From the NCBI GenBank assembly GCA_934234185.1, contig CAKQHO010000158.1:1-6157 (forward strand): 6,157 nucleotides of DNA. Direction: 5' to 3'. Source of the DNA: an uncultured Psychrobacillus sp. (lineage in GTDB: Bacteria > Bacillota > Bacilli > Bacillales_A > Planococcaceae). The position numbers and the translations under genes are program-made. A model generated the notes under the pieces. It was not told the origin of the DNA and did no database searches. It saw nothing but the letters and a program-made list of their open reading frames with translations. This document shows, one piece after another, positions 1 through 5,651 of this stretch (positions within the stretch are counted from its first letter, which is position 1; each line of letters begins with the position of its first letter).

Positions 1-225
1 GATTTCTAGCTCCTGTTTTAACCGAAGGTTTTCCTTACGAATTGCGTCTACATCAGACATCGTTAATGTAGGTTCGCTCTCCAATGGAGAATATTGTTTG
101 ATCCATTTACAAATAGTGACTTCTGAAACACCATATTCGCTAGATAGTTGACTCACGGGTGTCCCCGCTTGATACAGTTCGACCACTGTTTGTTTAAATT
201 CTTGATTAAATCGTTTTTGACTCAT
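1..225 (-). CDS. IS3-family transposase OrfA, N-terminal part (runs off the window)
   Basis: The first 75 codons are visible, starting MSQKRFNQEFKQTVVELY. This is the DNA-binding subunit of an IS3-type transposase: a helix-turn-helix that binds the IS ends (about residues 6-45, including VSQLSSEYGVSEVTICKWIKQ). It is followed by the start of the leucine-zipper/coiled-coil region (from about residue 60, RKENLRLKQELEI). In this family orfA is followed by orfB, which carries the DDE catalytic domain and is made by programmed -1 frameshifting; orfB is not in the window. The ATG at 225-223 is preceded by GAGAGG (complement of 237-242), 11 bases upstream, which supports this start. The frame is open with no stop as far as position 1. 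The family call rests on recognition of the HTH plus zipper pattern and on the IS terminus. Confidence 0.85.
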   Translation of the reverse strand, partial: MSQKRFNQEFKQTVVELYQAGTPVSQLSSEYGVSEVTICKWIKQYSPLESEPTLTMSDVDAIRKENLRLKQELEI

Positions 226-251
226 GTCGGACACGTCCTCTCGTTAGTTCA

Positions 252-280
252 ATTCTATTGACTTAACTTAGATGTGTCCA
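252..280 (-). promoter_or_regulatory. Transposase promoter built into the IS terminus
   Basis: On the minus strand the -35 box TGGACA (280 to 275) is followed by exactly 17 bases and then the -10 box TAGAAT (257 to 252). Each box matches the sigma-A consensus at five of six positions. Transcription would start near 245, just ahead of the OrfA ribosome site. The -35 box is the IS end itself, so transposase binding at the terminus could compete with RNA polymerase. Confidence 0.6.
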
Positions 281-1665
281 TACATCTATACTACATGCAT
301 AGCTTTGTAGAGGAAGTACTGAAGCATTATAATGAGATTAACGTCTTTAGTGATTATTTGTATGATTATAGTATACCTCAAATATCCAAACAATTTGATA
401 TTTTGAAAGTTGCAAGGGATTTTATAATAAATATAGAATTAAAAGAAACAAGTACAGAAGAGAAAATAAAAAAGCAACTCAAAGAGAATAGCTATTATTT
501 AAGGAGTACTGGAAGAGAAATTATGACTTTCACCTATGAAAAATCCAGTAATTCTATTTACCATTACATAGCAGAAGAAGAGCGATTAGACGTTATAGAC
601 TTTAACGGATTCGTCGAGTGGTTAGAAGAAAAACGAATAAATTATTTGGAAGAGGAAGATATAAACGAATTATTTAATCCGAAGCAGTATTTGGTTTCTG
701 TATTTAATAATACAAAAAAGTTTTTAAGAAACGAGTACTTTTTAAATGATTTACAGCAGCGATTTAAAGCTGAATTTGAGGGAAGTGATAAGTTATTTAA
801 GGCAATTAAAGGAGAAGCGGGAACTGGAAAAACGCTGTTATTATATGACATAGCTAAAGATTATATGGATAGAGGAGATTCTTTCTTAATTATTCATTGT
901 GCTAAATTAAACATTGGTCATTCTAATTTAATTCAATCTGATTGGAATATCACTTCAATAAAAAATTATAGAGAACATTTGGATCCCGAGGTTAAAGCTA
1001 TTTTTATTGATGAGGCCCAGAGGATAACAAGTAACCAATTCGAATATATAACAGGGTATGCGAGGGAAAATAATATAAAAGTATATTTTTCGTATGATCC
1101 CGAACAATATTTACACCTTGATGAAAAAGCGAGTGATATAGCAAATAAAATACTAGGATTAAATTTAGAAGTTATAAACAAGATACTTACAGGGAGAATT
1201 AGGAGTAACAAAGAAATTAATACCTTTATAACAAAGATATTTAATAAAGAGCACAATCATACTACAGATTACGACTTTAGAGATTTTATTGAAGTTTTAT
1301 ATTTTAATGATATTGATACTGCTAATATGTTTATAGAAGAATTGGTAGATTGTTCAAAAGGAAAAGCGACAGTCTTAAGTTTTACCGATGATTTAGTAAC
1401 GAGAAGGAGATATCAACGTTATAATAACGTCCAGGCAAAATTAAATGCACATGAAGCTATTGGTCAAGAATTTAATCATGTAGTTTTGACATTAGGAGAT
1501 TATGTTGATTATGATGCTAGGGGAAAACTATACGCCACATGTGATTCATACTATGATGTAGTACGTATGTTTTATCAGTTGGCAACGAGAACCAAAGAAA
1601 AACTTACTCTTATTATCATTAATAACAAAATTTTAGCTCGACGAGCGGTAGAAGTATTAAATTAG
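274..1665 (+). CDS. PD-(D/E)XK nuclease + DUF2075 SF1 helicase, Nhi-like, 5'-truncated by an IS
   Basis: Numbering is from GTG 274. The N-terminal nuclease domain shows D42, E55-L-K57 (IELK) and a RecB-like Q68...Y74-Y75 helix, the core of the PD-(D/E)XK fold. The helicase follows: Walker A GEAGTGKT (180-187), Walker B FIDEAQ (244-249), an arginine motif GRIRSN (307-312), HEAIGQEF (393-400) and motif VI-like LATRTKEK (436-443). Nuclease plus DUF2075 in one chain matches Nhi, an anti-phage enzyme of Staphylococcus epidermidis that degrades phage DNA; an equivalent role here is inferred. Codons 1-2 and the first base of codon 3 lie in the IS. A stop at 259-261 blocks upstream extension, and neither GTG 274 nor ATG 295 has a ribosome site. 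The native 5' end is therefore missing, and the gene is probably silent or makes an N-truncated protein. There is no internal stop or frameshift, so the damage looks recent. The gene is visibly AT-richer than the right half of the window. Confidence 0.8.
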   Translation: MSIHLYYMHSFVEEVLKHYNEINVFSDYLYDYSIPQISKQFDILKVARDFIINIELKETSTEEKIKKQLKENSYYLRSTGREIMTFTYEKSSNSIYHYIAEEERLDVIDFNGFVEWLEEKRINYLEEEDINELFNPKQYLVSVFNNTKKFLRNEYFLNDLQQRFKAEFEGSDKLFKAIKGEAGTGKTLLLYDIAKDYMDRGDSFLIIHCAKLNIGHSNLIQSDWNITSIKNYREHLDPEVKAIFIDEAQRITSNQFEYITGYARENNIKVYFSYDPEQYLHLDEKASDIANKILGLNLEVINKILTGRIRSNKEINTFITKIFNKEHNHTTDYDFRDFIEVLYFNDIDTANMFIEELVDCSKGKATVLSFTDDLVTRRRYQRYNNVQAKLNAHEAIGQEFNHVVLTLGDYVDYDARGKLYATCDSYYDVVRMFYQLATRTKEKLTLIIINNKILARRAVEVLN

Positions 1666-1767
1666 TAATTAAAAAGGACTTAGGGGATTAAGAACATTGG
1701 AATCGATATTTGAGTATCTTAGGGTTTCATTATAGAGTGATTATATATTTGGGTCTTTGTAAAATAA

Positions 1768-1866
1768 TGTCTTATAATTTGTTCTACACATTTTCTACAC
1801 AGCAAAATTAAAAATTCGGTTATATCAATTGTTAACGAGCTTGTAAAATTTCCTCCCGGGACGTAA
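1768..1866 (+). pseudogene. Possible C-terminal remnant of an unidentified gene
   Basis: From 1768 an open frame runs 32 codons, ends SIVNELVKFPPGT, and stops at tandem TAA TAA codons about 15 bases before a strong terminator. That is the usual shape of a real gene end. There is no start codon with a ribosome site, and TAA at 1765 interrupts the frame upstream. I do not recognise the protein. It may be the tail of a gene lost by deletion, or chance coding-like sequence. Confidence 0.25.
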
Positions 1867-1884
1867 TAAGTTTTAATCAAATAG

Positions 1885-1925
1885 AAAAGTGCTTCAAAAT
1901 CTAAATGATTTTGGAGCACTTTTTT
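1885..1925. terminator. Strong intrinsic terminator, probably bidirectional
   Basis: Stem 1885-1901 pairs with 1907-1923 around a five-base loop TAAAT. It has 17 base pairs with a single G-T pair (AAGTGCTTCAAAATC against GATTTTGGAGCACTT). On the plus strand it runs into TTTTT ending at 1925. On the minus strand it is followed by TTTTCTATTT. It lies between convergent genes and could end transcription from both sides. Confidence 0.85.
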
Positions 1926-2176
1926 ATTTGGTTCTTTTAAAGGTGTTCAATTGTTTATGGTCATTGAAATTGATGAATATATGTTCAAACAGATGAATGA
2001 AAATATCAACTGATTATGGCGAAAGCTGAAACCAGAGGGCAATTATTAAATATGGGTGGTCATGTGGGATGAAACTCGTTTGGAAATTATTTCACCCCAA
2101 CATTTGACTTAGAACCTCATTCACCAGAAAGTATCTAAACCAAGGTGTTATTACCCAGTGTTCATAATATTTTTAT

Positions 2177-2206
2177 TGTCCAGCTTTAGCACCTTGCCCC
2201 TCCTCG
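2177..2206. repeat. Degenerate copy of a Bacillaceae dispersed intergenic repeat
   Basis: The stretch beginning TGTCCAGCTTTAGCACC and continuing TTGCCCCTC closely resembles the head of a repeat I recall from many Bacillus-group genomes (TGTCTAGCTCCAGCGCC followed by TAGCCCCTCG). It ends directly against the stop codon of the acyltransferase gene. The match is from memory and only this part is recognisable; the usual inverted distal part is not seen. Confidence 0.4.
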
Positions 2207-4240
2207 TCAAATGGAGCCAGCTGTATCGAATGTGCCACTATCTAATAAATCAAACGCTTCTTGTAGTGGAATTTTTAACATTGGCGCTAATGTTTTCATA
2301 AAGGTTGTTGTAATATGGTTGTTATCTCGATAAACGATAATGTTACCAATTACTGAATAACATCTTTCATCATCACAGAAGTAATCAGATAGATCAGCAA
2401 AGTATACGTTGTCCGGAATACCTGCCGTGTTATCCCAGGGAGCAACTTTAGACAAGGCTTTATCACGCTCTATTGAGCATTCTGATACGTCGACTACACG
2501 CTCTATACACTCAGGAGCTTTCTCCTTCATCCTTGGATTATCCCGAATACCAAATATATGTGTATATCCATCAAGCTCTTTCCACTGATTAATAAACCCT
2601 TGGGGGATCACTTTATCATTGTTTATCGTACTCGGAGCAAAAACTAAATCAGGCGGATCATTCTTTAATATTTCGATTAGATTTTCATTCCATTTCAAGC
2701 AAGATTCTGGTAGGAAGTCATAAAATGGATCGGGGTCTTTTGTTGTAAAGCGACATCCATCATGATTGTAAAGATCAATTTGAAAATTCATTTCTTCTGC
2801 TAAAATTTCAAGTGCTGGCATCCAATGTCCACTGTGTGAGCCACCTACTACAGCGACTGTATAATCTGGATTTTCCAGTACACCGAAGTGACAGACACGT
2901 ACTTCCTCTAAATTATATGACAAACATTCCTGCATACTATAAAACTTTGGAAGGTCTTCTTTTAGTGTTAACAGTGATGGTAGTAATTCCACATTTTTAT
3001 TTAACTCTACATCTTCATATAAAACTCGAGCCCCCGGATATACCTTTGACGAAGCAGTAATTTTTGCCTCCTCTTTCTCAGCATGTATATATTGAACATA
3101 CCCAAATACCATCGAAACAACTAGTACTAATAACGAGGACAATAATCCGCATAGCTTGAACTTATTGCGCTTGATATCTAACTTGCGAATTGGTATCTCT
3201 ACTAAATGAGTTGAAATATAAGATAATATCAAAGTAGCAAGTAAGATTAAAGAACCATAGGTGAGTGAAACATCTTGTGTCTCGAATGCTGTTTGATAGA
3301 AAATAAGCAATGGCCAATGCCAAAGATAAAATCCATAAGTTAAGCTACCTGAGAAGACGAATATCTTTTGACCTAACAACTTATCGATTCCAAGCTTTGT
3401 ACTGTTTTCTGATGCTACGATAATTAATAACACTCCGGAAATTGGAACTAACGCTAAATAGCTTGGAAACACAGTTGACACTGGTAAAATAATACCTGTT
3501 AGACAAATGAGCATGATTCCAATCCATCCTGCGACAGTGCTTATGTATTTATTTAAACGTAAATATGGTAACAACAATGCAAATATACCACCACTACTGA
3601 ATTCCCATAAACGAGCAAACATATCAAAGTAAGCCCATGGTTGATTTGTATTTGTTTTATAAATGGAATAACTTATCGATAATATAAATAACACTGACAG
3701 TACTGCTAATAATGTCTTACGAATTGGTGTCTTAAATATGAAACGAGATAACACAAAAGAGAAGATAATGATAAGCGGATAGATTATGTAGAATTGTCCT
3801 TGTACCGATAGCGACCAAAAATGTTGCAATGGACTTGTTGCATTATCACGAGCTAAATAGTCCACTGAATCAATTGCTAAACGCCAGTTCTCAAAATAAA
3901 ATGTAGAAGCAACTATATGTGAAACGAGTGATTCCCATTGGACTTTTGGGATGATAAATATTGCAGAGATTCCTACCACTAACGTAACGAATAATGCTTG
4001 TGGAAATAATCGTTTTGCCAAACCAAGAATAAAGTTAACAAAATCTACGCTTCCTTTTCTTTCAATTCTCGCCAATAAGGAGGTTGTTATTAAAAATCCT
4101 GAAAGTACAAAAAATACATCAATGCCTCCAGAAACTCTACCTAACCAAATATGATATATTGCTACAAGCAATGTAGCGACTGTACGGACTCCTTCAATTT
4201 CTGATCTAAAGCGTTTATCGGGTATTCTCAAATCCTTCAT
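2207..4240 (-). CDS. Acyltransferase-3 / SGNH fusion membrane protein (OatA-like O-acyltransferase)
   Basis: Numbering is from the chosen start. The N-terminal 385 residues are an acyltransferase-3 membrane domain with about ten helices, including EGVRTVATLLVAIYH (R19 and H30, the family's R-x10-H pair), FFVLSGFLIT, HFWSLSVQGQFY (140-151) and YGFYLWHWPLL. The C-terminal part (about 460-655) is an extracytoplasmic SGNH domain: GGSHSGHW (466-473), a Gly/Asn block STINND and the D-x-x-H dyad DNNH (639-642). By family, the membrane part passes acetyl groups outward and the SGNH domain transfers them to a cell-surface polymer; peptidoglycan is possible but unproven. The start at 4240 has AGAAGG (complement of 4251-4256) ten bases upstream. 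The in-frame ATG at 4264 adds eight residues but lacks a ribosome site. At 677 residues it is somewhat longer than typical OatA. The neighbouring ctaB is separated by a terminator, so this is probably its own unit; no convincing promoter was seen. Confidence 0.85.
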   Translation of the reverse strand: MKDLRIPDKRFRSEIEGVRTVATLLVAIYHIWLGRVSGGIDVFFVLSGFLITTSLLARIERKGSVDFVNFILGLAKRLFPQALFVTLVVGISAIFIIPKVQWESLVSHIVASTFYFENWRLAIDSVDYLARDNATSPLQHFWSLSVQGQFYIIYPLIIIFSFVLSRFIFKTPIRKTLLAVLSVLFILSISYSIYKTNTNQPWAYFDMFARLWEFSSGGIFALLLPYLRLNKYISTVAGWIGIMLICLTGIILPVSTVFPSYLALVPISGVLLIIVASENSTKLGIDKLLGQKIFVFSGSLTYGFYLWHWPLLIFYQTAFETQDVSLTYGSLILLATLILSYISTHLVEIPIRKLDIKRNKFKLCGLLSSLLVLVVSMVFGYVQYIHAEKEEAKITASSKVYPGARVLYEDVELNKNVELLPSLLTLKEDLPKFYSMQECLSYNLEEVRVCHFGVLENPDYTVAVVGGSHSGHWMPALEILAEEMNFQIDLYNHDGCRFTTKDPDPFYDFLPESCLKWNENLIEILKNDPPDLVFAPSTINNDKVIPQGFINQWKELDGYTHIFGIRDNPRMKEKAPECIERVVDVSECSIERDKALSKVAPWDNTAGIPDNVYFADLSDYFCDDERCYSVIGNIIVYRDNNHITTTFMKTLAPMLKIPLQEAFDLLDSGTFDTAGSI

Positions 4241-4250
4241 TTTTTCAAAA

Positions 4251-4256
4251 CCTTCT
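4251..4256 (-). promoter_or_regulatory. Ribosome binding site that decides the acyltransferase start
   Basis: AGAAGG on the minus strand lies ten bases before ATG 4240. It falls inside the eight-codon extension that the upstream ATG at 4264 would add. The bases before 4264 (AATGATAATAATTAA) have no Shine-Dalgarno match, so 4240 is preferred. Confidence 0.6.
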
Positions 4257-4321
4257 TCATTCATTTAATTATTATCATTAATATGTTATAAATGGTATAA
4301 TTTACATCCTTTTAAAATAGG

Positions 4322-4357
4322 GAAGAGGATGGGATTAAACCCCATCCTCTTCTATTT
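4322..4357 (-). terminator. Intrinsic terminator behind ctaB
   Basis: A perfect 12-bp stem, GAAGAGGATGGG (4322-4333) with CCCATCCTCTTC (4341-4352), closes a seven-base loop. On the minus strand it is followed by CCCTATTTT, on the plus strand by TATTTATTT. It lies about 55 bases past the ctaB stop and separates that gene from the acyltransferase, which is on the same strand. It could also work in the plus direction. Confidence 0.85.
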
Positions 4358-4406
4358 ATTTAAAGCTTTCCTGCTTTTCGATTCATACTTATTCTTACTA
4401 AATTTC

Positions 4407-5303
4407 TTAAAAAGCATCCATGAATAATCCGATTGTCGCGTAAATAATTACCGTAAAGTAGATTGTTATCATGTGTATAAGGGAGAAGGTAAACATCTTA
4501 TTTGCCCATACTTTTATTTCCATTTTACGCGCACCAAATAGGCTTAATCCTAACCAAATAAGACCTAATATAAGTGACACAAGTGTTAAACCTACACTTA
4601 AAGGTAAAAATAAGAAACTTGATAGCACCAATAGAATTAAATAGAAATTGGTTTGGATATATGTTCGTTTAGCACTTTTGACTACTGGAAGCATTGGAAT
4701 ATTGGCTGCCGCATAATCCTCTTGTTTGCGAATAGCAATAGCATAAAAGTGTGGCATTTGCCAAATAACCATTATGAAAACCAATGCCCAGCAAGCGGGA
4801 TGCCAAATGTCTGGAGCCACCGCAGCCCAACCAATTAAAGGAGGCATGGCACCTGAGATACTTCCAACTTCTGTGTTCCATATCGTATGGCGTTTCGTCC
4901 ACATAGTATAAGGTACAACATAGAAGAAGACCCCTAATAAACCAATCAAAGCAGCTAGAGGAGTGGTTAAATATAATAAAATAAGACCACTGACTAATAA
5001 TATACTTGCGATAATGGCTACATGTTTTATAGGGATTGTGCCGGTAACAGTTGGTCTGATCTTTGTACGAGCCATGATGGCATCAATATCTCGGTCATAT
5101 ATATTATTAAATGAACCGGCAGCCCCAATAACCGCAGCGGTTCCTAATAGAGCAAAAATGATATTCCAAATATTGTCTATAAAGCTATATTGGTACGTAT
5201 ATAATGCAAGCATTAGTCCTGCAATCATTGGAATGAGATTGGATTTAATAATACCTGTCTTGACTACTTGCGCCCATAATGTTCTTTTCGATTGCTTTTT
5301 CAT
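4407..5303 (-). CDS. ctaB: Protoheme IX farnesyltransferase (heme O synthase)
   Basis: This UbiA-family integral membrane prenyltransferase adds a farnesyl group to heme B to make heme O, the precursor of heme A for aa3-type oxidases. At 298 residues it is the usual full length. The first Asp-rich motif is NNIYDRDID (66-74) followed by ARTKIRPTVTG (78-88), which binds the prenyl diphosphate. The second conserved loop is PYTMWTKRHTIWNTEVG (131-147), and the later motif EDYAAANIPMLP (195-206) is also intact. About eight or nine hydrophobic helices cover the protein. The ATG at 5303 is preceded by GGTGAGGAG (complement of 5316-5324), 12 bases upstream, slightly long but strong. In Bacillus subtilis ctaB lies with the other cta genes; here no ctaA or oxidase gene is next to it in the window, so this may be a stand-alone or second copy (cyoE in other naming). 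It has its own promoter and terminator. Confidence 0.95.
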   Translation of the reverse strand: MKKQSKRTLWAQVVKTGIIKSNLIPMIAGLMLALYTYQYSFIDNIWNIIFALLGTAAVIGAAGSFNNIYDRDIDAIMARTKIRPTVTGTIPIKHVAIIASILLVSGLILLYLTTPLAALIGLLGVFFYVVPYTMWTKRHTIWNTEVGSISGAMPPLIGWAAVAPDIWHPACWALVFIMVIWQMPHFYAIAIRKQEDYAAANIPMLPVVKSAKRTYIQTNFYLILLVLSSFLFLPLSVGLTLVSLILGLIWLGLSLFGARKMEIKVWANKMFTFSLIHMITIYFTVIIYATIGLFMDAF

Positions 5304-5344
5304 CGTATGTAATAACTCCTCACCTTTTAACCAGAATTAATATT

Positions 5345-5360
5345 ACCTAATCAATTAGGT
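5345..5360. promoter_or_regulatory. Palindromic candidate operator in the ctaB leader
   Basis: ACCTAAT (5345-5351) and ATTAGGT (5354-5360) are perfect inverted repeats separated by CA. The site lies about 20-35 bases downstream of the predicted ctaB transcription start and before its ribosome site. That position suits a repressor acting as a roadblock. No known regulator's box was recognised, and the short AT-rich arms leave room for chance. Confidence 0.4.
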
Positions 5361-5386
5361 TAATGCTATCATTTTGTTTCTTTTTA

Positions 5387-5415
5387 CTTATAAAATTATG
5401 AACGTTTTAGGGCAA
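5387..5415 (-). promoter_or_regulatory. Sigma-A-type promoter of ctaB
   Basis: On the minus strand, -35 TTGCCC (5415 to 5410) is followed by a 17-base spacer and -10 TATAAG (5392 to 5387). The boxes match the consensus at four and five of six positions. Predicted transcription starts near 5380, giving a leader of about 75 bases that contains the palindrome at 5345-5360. Confidence 0.55.
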
Positions 5416-5483
5416 ACTATTTATCTGTTCAATATATTGACTCATATTTATTAAGTGCTTTTGAATTATAGAGTTTTATTTAT

Positions 5484-5519
5484 GCCTACTTAAAAGATAA
5501 GAAGGCTTTTATTTTTTTT
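5484..5519 (+). terminator. Terminator-like hairpin in the sigma-factor upstream region
   Basis: GCCTACTT (5484-5491) pairs with AAGAAGGC (5499-5506) with one mismatch around a seven-base loop. It is followed by TTTTATTTTTTTT. The T-run is strong but the stem is short. No plus-strand gene precedes it in this gap, so it may end a small RNA, act as a leader attenuator, or block antisense read-through of ctaB. Confidence 0.5.
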
Positions 5520-5573
5520 GATGGAATTAGGTAATGTTGTACTATGATAGAATTCTCTTTATGGAGTTTTAGT

Positions 5574-5598
5574 TGTAATTTTAAAAAATATTTTCGTC
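5574..5598 (+). promoter_or_regulatory. Candidate ECF-type (autoregulatory) promoter
   Basis: TGTAAT (5574-5579) and CGTC (5595-5598) resemble the TGTAAC / CGTC pair used by Bacillus ECF sigma factors such as SigX, with a spacer of 15 instead of 16. Predicted transcription starts near 5605, about 45 bases before the sigma-factor start. ECF genes are often self-activated, which fits. The last base of the AAC motif is missing. Confidence 0.35.
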
Positions 5599-5630
5599 TT
5601 TTTATCACCTCGCTTCGTTTATGTATTGAA

Positions 5631-5651
5631 AGGAAGGAAGGGGACGCGTTG
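5631..5651 (+). promoter_or_regulatory. Ribosome binding site and TTG start of the sigma-factor gene
   Basis: A purine run AGGAAGGAAGGGG (5631-5643) lies five bases before TTG 5649. No in-frame ATG or GTG occurs upstream back to 5595. The only nearby in-frame ATG (5679) would start inside the conserved N-terminal helix and has its purine run directly against it. A TTG start is therefore preferred. Confidence 0.6.

Larger units (their letters stand above)
1..280 (-). mobile_element. IS3-family insertion sequence, one terminus (partial)
   Basis: The element runs off the left edge of the window; only its orfA-proximal end is present. Three things set the boundary at about 280. The minus-strand sequence starts with TGGACACATC (280 to 271), which fits the TG...CA termini usual for IS3 elements. 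A good promoter for the transposase starts in that terminus. Finally, the reading frame to the right becomes recognisable nuclease-domain sequence within a few codons of this point. The other terminus and the target duplication lie outside the window, so the exact edge may be off by a few bases. Confidence 0.8.
1666..2206. other. Convergent intergenic region with terminator, decayed coding traces and a repeat
   Basis: This 541-base gap separates the plus-strand nuclease-helicase from the minus-strand acyltransferase. It holds a strong terminator hairpin (1885-1925), a coding-like tail just before it, and a frame at 1930-2112 broken by stops. A degenerate Bacillus-type repeat sits at 2177-2206. 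The only short frame with a possible ribosome site starts at ATG 1957 (AAAGGTG upstream) and gives 18 codons, too few to call. No RNA gene was recognised. Confidence 0.6.
5304..5648. other. Divergent regulatory region between ctaB and the sigma-factor gene
   Basis: This 345-base non-coding stretch holds the ctaB promoter and a leader palindrome. It also holds a plus-strand terminator-like hairpin and an ECF-like promoter for the sigma gene. A perfect 12-base palindrome TCAATATATTGA lies at 5429-5440, upstream of the ctaB -35 box. A weaker sigma-A-like pair on the plus strand, TTGATG (5518-5523) and TATGAT (5543-5548), has a 19-base spacer and is doubtful. Confidence 0.6.

Noticed and set aside
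258..292. Possible outward hybrid promoter from the IS into the nuclease-helicase (TTGACT at 258-263 with TATACT at 287-292)
   Set aside because: The spacer is 23 bases, far too long, and ATG 295 would be only two bases past the -10 box.
966..1256. Open frame of 96 codons on the minus strand inside the nuclease-helicase
   Set aside because: It is the reverse shadow of a gene with clear ATPase motifs, and its composition is low-complexity hydrophobic with no ribosome site.
1719..1919. Minus-strand frame of 66 codons in the convergent gap
   Set aside because: Its start region lies in the terminator hairpin, its start has no convincing ribosome site, and the sequence is not recognisable. The plus-strand tail in the same place looks more gene-like.
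4265..4320. Promoter for the acyltransferase gene
   Set aside because: Several -10-like AT-rich words occur (TATAAC, GATAAT), but none has a reasonable -35 box at 16-18 bases, so no promoter is called.
4963..5340. Plus-strand frame of 125 codons across the 5' half of ctaB
   Set aside because: It is antisense to a full-length gene with all family motifs and has no features of its own; it is a by-product of the membrane-protein codon pattern.
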